From Poronia punctata (Eukaryota > Ascomycota > Sordariomycetes > Xylariales > Xylariaceae), in assembly GCA_022579005.1 (NCBI GenBank), contig MU401510.1, positions 129,297-193,296 on the forward strand: a stretch of 64,000 bases of DNA, read 5' to 3'. The position numbers and the translations under genes were made by a program. How positions within the stretch are numbered: the stretch's first letter is position 1; each line of letters starts with the position of its first letter. Positions 12,045-26,095 of this stretch are shown one piece after another. Under the pieces are notes generated by a model. That model was not told the origin of the DNA and made no database searches. It saw nothing but the letters and a program-made list of their open reading frames with translations.

Positions 12045-13502
12045 TTTTTTTTTGCGGAAAACGTATTATGACTTTCCTGTTGGGAAATCGAGGTCGGTTA
12101 TGGGGGGTTTTTCAGGAATGTGGAAGTAGGTGAGAGTCGGGGTGTTTTGAGTCTTTGAGATGATGGCGAGGTGCCGATTTTGAAATGTTGGCGGCTGATA
12201 AATCGGAATATATACTAGGTAGATTCCTATTGATTTGATAATAAATCAGGCAACACGTTTTATATACACCACTGTTGTTTCCCGAGCTTACAATCAATCT
12301 CTTTCACAGCACCTACCCAAGCTCATCAATGGATATACGTACACGTATGAATGATAAAAAGCTAAGCTTACGTCATGCGATGCGGCCGAGTCCCGACTCA
12401 TGTCCTCGGAATCTTTACAAATTACCCCGCATGATTTTGGAGCTTATACGTACATAATGCGCCGGACTTTGACGGATTTAAGGTAATAACATCTCAAGGT
12501 CGTCGGTTGAACCTCGCTGCTTCGTGGTTGCAAGTCTTCTATTTCCGTTCTATTAGATCTTAAAAACTAGATTACGTGTTTAGGATTCAGGTACTACCTC
12601 CTTATTTTTCAGCATGCTGGTAAGAAATGGAGCGCCCCAACGTTAGGACTGTCTTAAAGCACAGAAATATAACCGCCTAACAAAGACAGTTAACTTTTTT
12701 TACATAAGACAGCTACCTAGCTACCTATAGTCCAGACTAGACGATGGATAAACTACCACTCAAAGGACAGGAGAGGAAAAAAAAAAATCTAGTTGCCATG
12801 AAAGCAGTTGTTGCAATGCGGGGGTGAATCGTGTATAAGCAGCCCTTACTATGAAAAGATGTTGTACAATAACGGTCCCCCAAAACATCACTCCTGTTGC
12901 CTAGAACTACAACAAGGGTGAAAGATCGGATGAAGGCAGTTTCTATTATTGGGTTATGTACCTTACATGATACGAACTTTCATCAAGTATTTGCCCCTAT
13001 CGCGATGTACGAGTACACGTACAGAGGTATCACATTACAACTAGAGGCGATTAAGCTCTGTATCGATTATTGATAGTAGGTAAGTTGCCACGAGTTGTGA
13101 CTTGATCTTCCTAGATTCCAAGATGTATGTAGGACAACTAAATAATGTAAGCTGTTTAACCTATTTACATAGACATACCCAGTCTACGAGTACTTCTTGT
13201 ATAGAAGCAGTGACACGTCCTCTTAAAGTAGGCCTTTGAACCCGATGACAGATGCTACAAGTTATCATATGTAATAAGAAGCAAATCTAATTATTCAGTA
13301 CCATTCCAATCAACTTGGCTTCTATAACAATACCCGATGTATTATATATGTACAGATTTTCAACCATAATGGATAAAGATAAAGCTCATAGCGCCCGTAA
13401 AAGGCGCTTTGACGAAATTCTTTACCGGGATTACATCCATTTCTTTTCATCCGAAATGGGATGATTGATACAATGTCATAATGCCCAATCAACCTAGGAA
13501 AA
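12045..13502. other. intergenic, 1.46 kb
   Basis: Upstream region of the hydrolase gene and 3' flank of SEC7. Several short chance ORFs, but none with splice-supported continuation or family resemblance. No tRNA-like cloverleaf was spotted by eye. Confidence 0.45.
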
Positions 13503-16500
13503 TCATCCCCTCATCGTTCGCAAACCCATTTCGCCATCCTCTTCCCCGTGAACAGCATCCGCCATTGGCGTTTCGGTCGCCGTACTGATGATGCTTTCCC
13601 TGCGTCCTGGCGCACTCATGCCTTCGATCCCGAGTCCGACCTCCCCGACCCTTCTCAAGACGCTCAACAATGCACCGCGGAGATCTGCGCTCACCTCCTT
13701 GCCGAGTAACTCGACGACTAGGGGGTAGAACGCCCGTACGTGTTTTCCGAATTCTGCTTCTGGCCATGTCGAGTATCCTTCCAGCACATCGACGACAACC
13801 GGTCGCCAGGCCGATATGTTTCGCTGTTGGGATTCTTCTTCTAGTGCCAGATAACCCTTGATGACATCTTTACATAGGGGTACCAGTGCGTTCTCCACTT
13901 CAGGCCGGCTTTCCGCACGGGATGGTGAAGTATCACCAAACATGCGGAATAAGATTTGGATGTACGTCGCTGCGGCACCGCTTTCTTGCTTGAGTAGATT
14001 AGGCGGCTGTTTCATGAATCCTTCCCGCCACAGTCGCATTCTCAGGTCCTTATCCTCGTTGAACCGACGGGCGAACAAAAAGGACTTCTTGAGCAAAGCC
14101 ATCAGGCGCAATAGTTCCGGTGAAGGGATCTGGGCGTACACGGCGTCGTTCGAAAACAGCTCATTAACCGTCTCAATCATAAGCAGTTGCAGGACACATC
14201 GTGATATTATGCGGTTGAAGAAGCGTCGACGGGCTGCCGTAACCACAATAGGTTGCTGTTGCAAGGACGACGCTGGTTTATAATCTTCTAGAGGAGTACT
14301 CGGCACCGTGGTGCTCAAAGACCGAGTGGCATCTTCCCCAGCAGGCGTCTGAGCAGCTTCGGACTGTGCCGAATCCTCTGCTGTGCCTTCTTCTACTTCC
14401 CCGACACCATTTGCCTCTGATGATTTACCCTCGGGCGACGTCTCTGATGTTGGGGTTAGCGGCATGTCAAACCCGAGCCCGTTGGAGGTGGGGGCTGATA
14501 GAGAAGACGGAGCATTAATTGTCGCAGCTGAAAACAGCTGATATGCTGTCGTCCTTTCGAACAACTCGCAGAAAGCGCCGACGACTTTAGCCCAGTGCCC
14601 TCGATCGAACTTGGTTACGTTCTGTAAAATCAATTGCTGGAGGCAGTTACTGCCTATGCGGGCGATGGTGTCGTTCTCTTGACAGATGCAGAGAGCTAGG
14701 AGCTCTAGGAATCTATCTAGCATGTACTCCAATGCGTCGAAATAGTGTGTAAATAGTACTATCATGTTGCGAAGGGCCTGGATCATCGTGGTCGACAACC
14801 ACACGGACAACTCCTCGTGGTTGAGCGCATTCGACATCTCCGGCCGGGACCTCAACACCATGAAAATAGGATAGAGCTGCTGTCTCCAGAGGATGTCCCA
14901 AAAGTCGGATGGGAAGTCGCCTCCGTATCGCAAGAGGGCCTCGAAAAAGTAGTTGAGCGCGTTGGAACGGACCTCGAGGTCTTCGCCAGTCATCAAAACA
15001 TCGTGGAAGGCGAATAATATGGGGAACCAAAAGCCCTCCTCTAGCGACGTGCCGCTCTGCTGTCTCGATAATGCATCGGGGGATTTCGACTCGGGCTTGG
15101 CATTGCTTGACAATGGGCATTCCGGCGTCTTGAGCATGCGAGGTATTATCGACTTCAGCGTCTCCATGGCCTGCAGACTCTTCTTCTGGAATCTGATGTT
15201 TTTCGAGAATTCAGTCAGACAAACGACGAGGTCGGTAAAGGCACCTTGGGAGATGACGACACCGAAGCGAGTCCTGAAGACTAGAGTCACGTTTTCAAAA
15301 GCAAGGTTGACAATGGCCTCGTTCGGATCGCGAGCGGCCACGGTGAAGACGCCAAACATGGTCCGCCACCCAGACCGGATATTTTGACCTCGGGCTTGTA
15401 TCATCTGGATCAAGCACCTCAACGCCATGTCCTTGACTGTCAAGTTGGCCGAGTTGGCCATGACATGCTCGAAGGGCTTCAAAAAGTCCTTCTGGAACTT
15501 GAAGCCTGGGAGTTCCTCAATCTCCATGAAACGCATCGAGAGCTGCCGTAGCGAGTCGAGGGCGAAATAGACAATGGCAGTGTTGTTGTGGCAGCCCACC
15601 TTGTTGAAATGCTCGCCGAGCACGGCCCAGATACTGGTCCATTCGAATCGAACTCGTGTCATGTTGTAGTAACAGATATCGACGATCTTCTGCAGACTGT
15701 ATGTCCGAGGAGAGTCGTTGGAACCGGACACTTTGATCTCGTCCCAACTCACCTCGGTCAGAGCTTTGGCGAAGTGCACGATGGCTTCTCCATGGAGGTT
15801 GGCAGTATTGCTGAAGATGCGGTCGACGCTCTTGATCAACTCATCCGATCTGCTCTCGAGAGCGATCTCGGCAGAGAAGCCCCTCGCGCCCGGGTTGGAT
15901 CGTTGACGCCGGCGTGCCGAAGCTGTGGATTTTTGCGAGCTGTTCGTCGCGGTCCTCTCGGGCGGCACGAAACGTGCTTTGGAAACATCAGGGATGGCAC
16001 CTTCATCCACCCCACCCGAGATAAGCTGCAGTCTGTCCAGCTGACTAATGCACAGGAGGATATCCTTCCAAGACTCCCTCAGCCGGTTGCCCTCCGTCTG
16101 ACCGAGTTCGAGAATGGCTTTCAAGGCCTCGATGTTCTTGGCCAAGATTTCCTGTGGGTTGTTGAGATTCGTGGCGTTTTTGAGGGCCGACATGAAAGCC
16201 TCACGAGGAGTTGCAAGATCGAACAGGCAGGCAATTCTAGTGGCCTGCTTCATGCCCTCCAGACACAACTTGTGGACCTCTAGATTGTGGGCCTTTTGCA
16301 TCTGACTCGAGAAGGCGGAGAAGAAGGACATCCACGTCACATCAAACATGTACTCGACATGTTTGAAGGACGTTGCTGGTATGTACTTGATCCCTGTTCG
16401 GGCCGCATTCTTGCGCTGGCTTTTGAACAGATTTTTGAACAGTTGCTCCGACCTCAACGCGATCTCCTCGGATTGCTGAACATATGCCTCCCGTTGAAGG

Positions 16501-19134
16501 TCCCTGCCTACATTCGATAGAGCCTGGCCGAGGCCAGCTGCGAAGCCGGTTGGCTGAGACGACAGGATACCAGCAGTCGCGGCCATCTCACGCTCACTCT
16601 TCAGTACGATCTCGTTGTTGGCAATCTCATCGTAGATGGCAATGAGGTACTCTGGTGGCAGGTCGGCATTGTCGTTGATACCGCGGTTGTTCTTGATAAA
16701 GTCCTCCTTACTCATGCGCTTGGCGATTTTGCTGCTATGCAAATCCGTGTTTAGCAAGATGACAGAGTAAGCTAGCACATAAGCCGTGTCGGCATTCGCA
16801 AACGCATTTGGGTTGCCCATTAGATAACGATTGGCGAATTTCAGCATGAACCGATCGATCTTTTGCGCCTCGCCAGGGAGTCGGAACGACTGGAGGAATT
16901 GCCGTAGGGCATCGACGAAGCGTCGCTTGGTGAAGTCCATGGTGTCGACGAATGCGTGCATAATCTCAATGTTCTTGGGGTCGCCTTCTCCAAGATATTC
17001 GCCTATCTGTGCCTTGTCCAAACGGTCGTCGGAGATGAGGAATTTGGCAATGTCTTCAGGGCTGTCACTAGGTATAAAGCCGGACTGGAGGAGGTACTTG
17101 ATGCCCCGTTTGGGTTTGAAGTTGAATTGCCGGATCCCGTTAGACAGAGCTGTCTTCCGTGCCTTCTCCTTCTCCAACTGCGCCGGGTCGTCCTCTACGA
17201 CCGGAGTGGATGGCGGCAAGGGCGTCTCTCTGCTCTCCGCGATGGAGGGGTCAATTGACTCCCGCATATCGTCCGTCGAGGGCCTCACTTCACTGGCCCC
17301 AGCGGCCCCGTTTGTAGTTGGACGGCCTGCCATGGACCAGTTCAGGAGGGAACGCAAAGTCTCCACGAGCGAGTCCAAAGCTGCCCGCTTGATCGCATAT
17401 TCCTTGGGGATTTCTGATTCAGGCTCGGCTGGAGGCACAATGTCACGGACATTCAATGGCGGCGGAAGCATCCCCTTGAGCTGCCATTCAGCCGCAGTGT
17501 GCGTGTTTCTCTCCTCGAACTGCTGCTCTTGCACCGTAGTGACCGATACAGGAGTGATGGCAAGTCTCGCCAGGTCTTCGATGACGGTTTGGAATATGTT
17601 ATCCACCTTGGAATCACAGTCATAGTTGAGATACAGTTCGACTAATCCCCTGGGATCTCCGCAAAATCGGGTGAGAATATTCAAAAAATACAGTTTTTGG
17701 CTTGGAGGCGCCGTCCTTTTAGCCAGGAGCGCCAAATAGATCTCATTGAGGAATACCTCGATTTCTTTCTACAGGGAAATATCAGCAAGAGAACTCGCAT
17801 AGCCAGCTGCTGGGCATTGGACTCACCTTGAAAGGGGCACGCATAAACTTCAACATGAGCCAGAAGATCTCACAGCAGACCTCGAAAACTCTATCTACCG
17901 AGCTAGCGCCATTTCTGCTAATAGTAAGACAAAGATAGAATTTAATGGCTTGCAGGAAAGTGGTCGACTCGTTGCTTTTGGTGTTCGTGATGGTACATAA
18001 TGGCGAGGTGAAAACGGCGATGTTGTTGTTCAGGAGAATACGTGTTAGGTGAAGTGATATCATTTTGGACCGCATGTGTTGACTACGGTGGTCGTAGAGT
18101 TGATCGGGGGAGAGGATCTTGGTTGATAGGTTGCAAAAGGAACGAAAGACGAGATAGGCATCTCTGATATATACTTCGTCCTCGGCTTCGAGAGAGGCTG
18201 CTGCCTCCTCCGCTTCCGTGGGTGGAGCATCACTCTGCGTAGTCTGTTCGGAGATGCTCCTTGCAGGCTTTCTAGGAGCCTTTACTTGTGTCACCATGGT
18301 TGGCCCGTCGCCTAGATTGGAGTCGTCGAAACTCTTTCGGTGTTCCAGATCCTTCAACGTCAATTTAGCACCGCTCTCGCTTGCGCCGTCGGGAGGGCCA
18401 GCTTCGGATTCGTTATCGCCATTAACATCGTCGGGCGATTCGTCGTGGCCATAGGCACGGCTGATGTCGTTTTCACTGGCAGTTGGGCCCACCTGATCGC
18501 CTTGGTCGAACGCGACGTTGCTCGAACTGTGCTTTAGCTTTCCCAGGTTGATACGGGCTTCCTTCATATGCAACCTTGCCTTGACACGTTCGAAGACCAT
18601 GCCGACCATTTGTGTAAGAGTTCCCTGGGCGGCTTGCTGGTTCTCGGTACTGCGCGATAATAGGAAGACATTATACACCTGGCGCACCGCCTTGAGCAAG
18701 CCAGCACCATGCACGATGACCTTATCATTCAACACAGCTGCTAGCAAAGCTTGTACGATATGCCTCTGCACATCGACGGGTGTGGTCTCGCCATGGAAGC
18801 AATCGCATATAGTATCGATCGCTCGATCGAGCATCGGGGCTTGCTCGGTGCCATCTTGGTGGGGATCGCCTGTGGTGGCGTGGCTGGATAGATACGACGA
18901 CGATATGAGCTTTTGTATCGAGTCGAGGGCGGCATTGATTAATTGACTGCTGCGCGTCTTGGTGGCTAGCTGTAAGGGCGCAAAGACGACTTCGGGCTCG
19001 GGGGTGTTGGGGCCACCTTCTTTAATAGCCTTGACGGCCTTCTCGGCAAGTTCGGCGAGTTGCTTATTACTCTGGGCTTCTTTGGAGGCCGCTATCGTCT
19101 CGAGAGAGGAGACGACAAAAACGATGGAACTCAT
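13503..19134 (-). CDS. sec7: Sec7-domain ARF guanine-nucleotide exchange factor, Golgi (Sec7/BIG type)
   Basis: Two exons, 19134-17827 and 17768-13503, with a 58-bp intron (17769-17826; GTGAGT...TAG). Joining gives RAPFK+KEIEVFLNEIYL in frame and a protein of about 1857 residues, close to yeast Sec7p. It loads GTP onto ARF GTPases at the trans-Golgi to drive vesicle formation. Domains in order: N-terminal DCB dimerisation region (about 1-200), a Ser/acidic linker, HUS box LYLNYDCD (about 480-488), SEC7 catalytic domain (about 649-827) with FRLPGEAQKIDR, in which the glutamic finger is about Glu736, then long HDS helical repeats. A low-complexity insert rich in Thr/Glu/Ala (EEGTAEDSAQSEAAQ) lies in the C-terminal half. 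All catalytic residues are present; essential in yeast and expected to be so here. Confidence 0.95.
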
Positions 19135-20367
19135 GGCGGCGGGAGAGGAGGGTTTGCCATGCGTAATCGAGTTTAGTCAATGTCCCTTGGGACTATAATA
19201 TGTGCATCCGGGTTACACTAGCATCAAAGCTTGCAATGCGCGCCGTAGGACGCTTCCACTTCGCGATTTCGGACAGGGGTTGGTCGAGTGTCGGTAAAGA
19301 CGTAGGCGAAGAGGCACCCTGTTGACGGTTGGATGCTAGTCGTGGATAGATGAGACCTGTAACACGACCGTGGAAGTATAAGAATTAGGAGTTGATGGTG
19401 TTCACCCAAGGATTCTTTTTCGGCCTTGTGTCCAAGCTGTCAACTTTCAGACAGGCTGACGGTATGTGCCCACAGCGATCTGTACTTTGGTTGGTGTAAA
19501 TCGAAAGAATCCAGGGGTTCAACGACCCACACCAAAGACCGTACTGGCCTACAGTGGTTATCAAACCAGTACTTGCCTACTCGTACAACTTTATATACAC
19601 GTACGTTTCTTACTACCTGTATTTACCACTGACTGGCGCTTGTACTACAAGTAGCTGAGGTAGTAACATACTTGTAGTATCTACTTGCTATTATGCTACG
19701 TGTAGTTATAAGGACATTGGCAATTAGTGGTATCTTGTACCTAGATCAGAATGCTTTGTACACACCGTGTTCGGAACTTCAGCATCTCTTTCCAGCCGCG
19801 AATACCTGCTAACCTAGCGCGTTTCCCTGGCAGGGCACACTTACGGCGTCGGCGCCCACCAGCCTACCTCCAGCTGACAGGTGCTGGCTTCACACGGTGT
19901 GTCGTGAAACGAAAACTGTACACAACGACTTATACGGAACATTATAAGCCCTTGCAGCAAGTTATTGATGTCCAGGGTCTTGGGAAGAAGCAACCAATCA
20001 ACCAAGGATCGCGTAGCGGAATCAATTGGGGATCTCCATCTTCTCAGTAATAGAACCTTCAAACCCGATAACGGTTCTCTATCCTATTTGTATTCTGCCC
20101 TATTTCCAACCTCGGGCATCATATGCATTTTGCTATGGACAATACAACTTCAAGATTGTTTTCGCATAGAAACTGAGGTCCACATCGTAGGTTTCACCCA
20201 ACGCAAGGCCAGATCTTTAGCTCGATGGAAGGTAAAGAAAGTGAAGAGGATAGCAATCTCAATTAAAGCACTAAGCCTAGCTTGGGTTACTGTACTTCCG
20301 CACTGTCCGTTTAGCTTCCGCTAGGGGAACATTCGGGCTGTTAAGAAGCAACGGGCTTTAATGGGCT
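19135..20367. other. intergenic, SEC7 promoter side
   Basis: About 1.2 kb of ordinary composition between the SEC7 start codon and the target duplication of element 2. It presumably contains the SEC7 promoter. No gene is seen. Confidence 0.5.
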
Positions 20368-20372
20368 CAGGG
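20368..20372 (+). repeat. target-site duplication, left (CAGGG)
   Basis: CAGGG directly before the left LTR of element 2, repeated exactly at 26296-26300 directly after the right LTR. Five bases is the usual copia integration footprint. Confidence 0.9.
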
Positions 20373-20572
20373 TGTTGCATTATTGAGCAAACTGTTAATT
20401 TTAGTATAAGGATATTAAGTAGAGTTAGGTATTATTAGAAGAATTGTTATATATTATAGTAGATTAATTTTTAACCTTATACTATAATAGTACTTACTTT
20501 TTTAGCAATGCTATAAGTTAATATAAAAGGACTTAGTACTTTAAAGTATACTTTATATATTATAGTTTAATA
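20373..20572 (+). repeat. left LTR of element 2
   Basis: 200 bp starting TGTTGCATTATTGAGC. Compared with the right copy, almost every difference is a C/T or G/A transition, some mutated in the left copy and some in the right. Confidence 0.92.
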
Positions 20573-20587
20573 GGTTATAAGCTTAGG
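20573..20587 (+). promoter_or_regulatory. candidate primer-binding site, element 2
   Basis: GGTTATAAGCTTAGG abuts the left LTR and resembles the same-position sequence in element 1. Its location fits the minus-strand primer site; the tRNA is not identified. Confidence 0.5.
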
Positions 20588-23500
20588 TTTAGCTATATAA
20601 CTAAAACTTAAGCACTTAGCACTTTTATTATAAGCTGCTAGCAATGTATAAAAAAACCTTTATATTATAAAGTTATATAAAACTTTTAAAACAAAGTTAA
20701 AACTTTTAAATATAAAGTTATAAACTTTTACTAAAGTTAATAAACTTTTTTAATAAAAGTTAATTAAAACGCTTTTTTATTAGCAATTTTTTTTTAAAAT
20801 CTACTTTAATAGCATATTTAATAGCATATATAATAGTATACTTACTAATTAAATAGCTTATAATAGCTTAATAATTATTAAAATAAATATTTAAAAAATT
20901 AATATTTTTTTATAAAATTTATTTTTACTTATAAAAATTAAAACTAAATTTTTATTAAAGTAAAGAAAACTAAAAAATATATAGTTTTTTTTTGCTAACT
21001 TTAGTAATAATAAACGCTAAAAAAAAAAAAAAAAAATTATAAGTTTTAATAATTTTTTTATAAAAAACTTTATAACTATTGCTTTTTTAGTATAGTAGCG
21101 TTTTTTATTTGTTTTAAGCTTTTAATACTTATAAGAAAATAAACTAAAAAAACTAGCAAATTAAACTATTAAAAATATTAAAACTTTTTTTTTAAAAGAT
21201 AATAATAATAAAAACGTATTTATATAATTTATTAAAAAAACTTTTGTTTTTTTTTTATATATTTAATATAAAAAAAAATACTTTTAACTTTATTAAAGCT
21301 ATGTTATAATATAATAATAATAAAAAGCTTAAATAGCTTAATTTAAATAATTATAATATTAAAATATAGTTATTAAAGCTAATAAAATTTAAAGCTAGCT
21401 TTAGCAACGTTTTAAAACTAAAAAATAGCAAATTAAACTAAAATAATTTTAATACTGCATTATAAAATATAGCTTTTAAAAAAAGTGTTAAAAACATTTT
21501 TAATAGCACTTTTAAAAAACTTATAAGCTTTAAAAATAACTTTATTATTAGTACCTAAAATAATTATATTAAATAATATATATACTAGCAAATTATAAAT
21601 AACTATTTACTTGCTAAAATTAAAAAAAAACTTAATATTATTATTTAGTAAAAGTAAAATATTAATAATAAAATAAACGCTTTTATAGTATACTAATTAC
21701 TAGCTATATATTACTAATAATAAAAAGTAAATTATTTGCTAAATATTTTTTATACTTTATTAAAAAAGTTGCTGCTATAAATAAAAAAAATTAATAAATA
21801 TAATAAGTACTAAGTTAATAACTATTAAGCTTTTAACTTTTTATAATTAACTTAAAAGATTTTAAATAAATTAAAGCAATTATAATACTTTATAAACTTA
21901 AAAAACATTTTTAATAACTAGAAAATTTTAATAATAACTAGCTACGCTATTGCTAAAGTAAGTATAAGTATTTTTATTATATTAAAAAACTTAATATTTA
22001 AAGTATAAAATTATTAAATTAAACTTGCTAGTAATATAAAGCGTAATATATTTATAATGTTTATATACTACTTAAAAAATATATATGTAAATAATAAAGT
22101 TTACTTTATAAAATAATAAAAGTTTAAATATAGCTAAAGTAGCTAACGTTTTAATTTTACTAAACTATTTATTAAAAAACCTAAACCTACTAGCTATTTA
22201 AAACTATATTAAAAGGTTTGCTTGCTATATAAATAAATTAGTAATAAGCATAAAAACTATAATAATAGTAAATGCTATACTTTAAAAAATAAAAATAAGC
22301 AGTAACTTAAGGCAGCTTACTTTTAAAATAGCTAACTATTATATATAAACATTTTTAATAAACTTTTTAATAATATGCTAAATAGTATAAATTTTAAAAG
22401 TTATTATATTAACTAAAATAAAGCTATAAACTACTTAATAAGTAATTAATAAAATGCTTTTTTATTACTAAGTAATAATAAAGTATATAATATTATACTA
22501 CTTATAAATATTGCTATAATAATACTTAAAGTTTTTATAAAACTTTTAACTATTAAATATTTAAATTAGCTATTTAATATAAAAGCTTTAACTTATATTT
22601 ACTATAAAAAATAAATATTTAATAAATATAACTTTTTTTTAAATTTATTTAAAATAAAAAAGGTAAAAGTAAAAGCTATAGTACTAAGTACTAAAAGCGT
22701 TAACTTAGTAGTTTAATAAAAAAACAACACTTAATTTATTATATTATAAAATATATTTTTTATTTTTTATATAAAACTAAACTTTATTTTTATTAGTATA
22801 TTTATTATATAAAAAAACTTTACTTTTTAATAAAATAAATTTAAAGCCTAAGTACTTTTTAGCTTTTTAAATTAATTAAAGTATAAAATACTAATTATTT
22901 ATAACTACTTTTATAATAAGTTTTATTTTTTAAACTACTTAGTAGTAGCTACTTTAAAAATATAAAAACTACTAGATTTAAAAAAATCCTTTATAGCCTT
23001 TATAGCCTTAAGCACAATACTAATAATACTTTTTATATTTTTATATTAACGTTTAAAACATATTAATTTTAAAGATTGCTAAAAAGTAGCAATAGTATAA
23101 AAAATATAAGTAATAAATAACTATAATAACTTAACTTATAAAGCATATTAATTAATAAAAAATATTATAAAAAATAATTATATTAAAGTTTTATGCTTAA
23201 CTAAATAAAGTGCTAAATAATACGTAAACTTAAAAGGCCTTATAATATTTTTTACTTTAATAAATAAGCGCTATTACTTTTTAGTTTTTAATAATATAAT
23301 ATACTTTTTATAACTATACTTGCTTTAATATAAATTAAATATTAAGTACTTTATAAAAACTAATATAAAATAAATTAAAATATAAACTAAGTAAAAAGTA
23401 TAGTTTTATAAAATAAATAATAGTAGCAAATTTTGTAATAAAGTAGTTATAAGCCTTTTTATTAAATAAAAAATATAGTAAAAATTTATAATACTTTATT

Positions 23501-24899
23501 AGTATAAATAAGCTAGTTTAATTAAGCAACTATATAAAACCTTTTAAAGCTTAGTATATGCTATTATAATAAACTTAAAACTACTTTTTAAACTTTAAAG
23601 TAAGATTTTTAAAGCTACTATATAAATTTAGCAACAAACTTTAAATAGCGTACTAAATAATATATTGCTTTTTAAAGCTTAAACTAGCAAAAAACTAAGC
23701 ACTACTTATTAAAAGCGTTTTAGTATTTAAGCTTATAAGCTAATTTTATAAAAAACTTATTTAAAAAAGCTAAATAATTAAGCTAAAATAATAATACTTA
23801 TTAGCTATAATAAAAATAATATTTATTGCTTATAAAATACTATAATTAAAGCTATAAAGCGTGCTAAAAAAGTATTTTTTAATAAAAACGTTATATTAAG
23901 CTTTAAAAACTTTATACTTTTATTACTAAGTTTTAACTTTTTTGCTTTACTATATATTAAAATAGTGCTATATTATATATACTTAGCTAAGCACTTAATA
24001 ATTTTTGTTAATAAATAGTTATTATTTAAAAAGCTAGCTACTTAAATTAAAGCAAAAAATATAGTAATATAATTTAAAAACTAGCTTTTTTAAAACAAGT
24101 TAATTAAAAAACCTTTAAAAGTTTAAGCTTACTTTATAAAGCTGTTTAAAATATTAGAAAGTAATATAGTAATAACTTAAACTACTATACTATTAAAACT
24201 AAAAACGGCACTATAAAAATAAGCATTTTTAAAAAATATAAATTAATAAATTAGCAAATTAAATAACTATACTAATAGCTTAGTACTTATTTAGTTAAAA
24301 CTTATTTTTAAAAACGTTAAAAACTTTAATATTATAGCATATTATAACGCTATTTTAAAAAATAAAGCTTTTTTAATAGCTATAGTAAACAAACTAAAAA
24401 GCTATATAAAAGCTATAAAGTTATTTAAATAAAAGTACTAAATTAAAGCAATAAAAAATAAAGTAAACTTTATTATTAACAATAAAATATAAAACCTAAT
24501 TAACTATAATAACTTTTTATATATTTTATTAAGTAAATAAGTTTATAAAATAAAGCTAGGCTTTAGCAATATTATTTTTTATTATAAAGTACGCTAGGTA
24601 GTAAAAGGCTTTAAATAAAAATATAAAATTAACTATAGTACAATTTTTATATTAGTAGTTAAGCAAAAAACCTATAAAGCACTATTTGCTTTTATAGCTA
24701 TTTTTAATTAAAAGTATAATTAACTAAATATTAAAACTGCGTTTTTATATAGTAATATAAATATAAACATATATATATACTTTTTGCTAAGCTTTTAAAA
24801 GCAAAAGAAAATTTATAAGCTATAAAAAGCTTTATATAGCTTTAAACAATTTTTTAAAATTTAATATAACTTACTTTTTAATTACTTATAAAAGCTAGG

Positions 24900-25660
24900 T
24901 TAAATATAGTTAAAGCTAAATAAAGCCTTATTTTTTAAAAAAAAACTAATACTAGTTATTTATATAAATAATATATTAATTTTTAAAAAAAATAAAAATA
25001 AAATATTTAAAGTTAAGAAATAGCTAGCTAATAAGTTTAAAATTACTAATATAAGCTTATATAAATACTTTTTAAGCATAAAAATATATTAAAACTAAAA
25101 AAAACAAAAAGTATAGCTTATATAAACATTATATATTTAATAAGTTATTAAACGCTTTTTTTTAATAAATATATATACTAAAGCTATACTAATAAACTTT
25201 AAAAAAATGCTAGTTTTAGCAAGTAACAACCTTTATAATACTATAATTAAAAAAAAATATTAAAAAATAATTAAATTGCTTATATATGCTATAGTTAGCA
25301 CTTAACTTAATATTATATATTTAATATTAAAGCTTAGCTAATTTTTTATTAACTTTACTTAGCAACATTTTAAAGTAAAGAAAAATATATTATAATACTT
25401 TATTAAAAGCGCTAACTTTAAACTTAAACTTAATAAAAATAACTTAATACTTAAAAGCTTTATAAATATAAAATATAAAAAAAATAAAGTTAATAGCATA
25501 TTAACTAAATACTATATTTTTATTATAGTAAGCGTAGCTATTAGCTAGAAATTATAAAAATAGTTTTTAGTAGCTATATTTAGCTATAAATTTAAATATA
25601 TAGCATTTTTTAGCGCAGTACTAAAAAAAGTTTACTTATAACAACTTTTAAACAAACTTA
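24900..25660 (+). pseudogene. copia pol relic of element 2: RT and RNase H
   Basis: The + strand frame reads LVIYINNILIF across 24952-24984, the copia RT catalytic box with both Asp mutated to Asn. It continues with WLANKFKIT and YKYFLSIKI, matching the copia segment that follows (W-L-x-x-x-F-x-x-x-D-L-G and Y-F-L-G-I). Around 25528-25650 come SVAISWKL, VAISSYKFKYIAF and VYLQQLLNKL, the order expected of the copia RNase H domain. Multiple stops make it nonfunctional. Confidence 0.8.
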
Positions 25661-26095
25661 AAAATTTTTTTAATAAAAAATAACTTATTTAAATATATGT
25701 TAATAATAATAAAGCAAAATAATTAGCTAATAACCTAGTATATTATAAATAAATAAAGTATATATAAATTTAGTACTATAAAATATAAAAACTAAAAAAA
25801 AAAAACTATTATAATTAAATAGGTATTAAAAAACTTTAATTTAGCTAATATTAAAACTAAAGCTTTGCTAAAAGCAATTTTTAAGCACTAAAAAAACGTA
25901 ATAAGTATTAAAAAACTTAATAAAAAGTTAGTAATAAAAAAAAATAAGTTAAAAACTATTACTTTTTTTATTTTATACTTTTTACTTTTTTTAATAAAGT
26001 AGCAAAAAAAAAGTATAAAAGTTTTTATATAAAAATAGTTAAAATAACAAGTTATATTATAAATAAAGTATACTAAAATTATATTTAAAGCAAAG

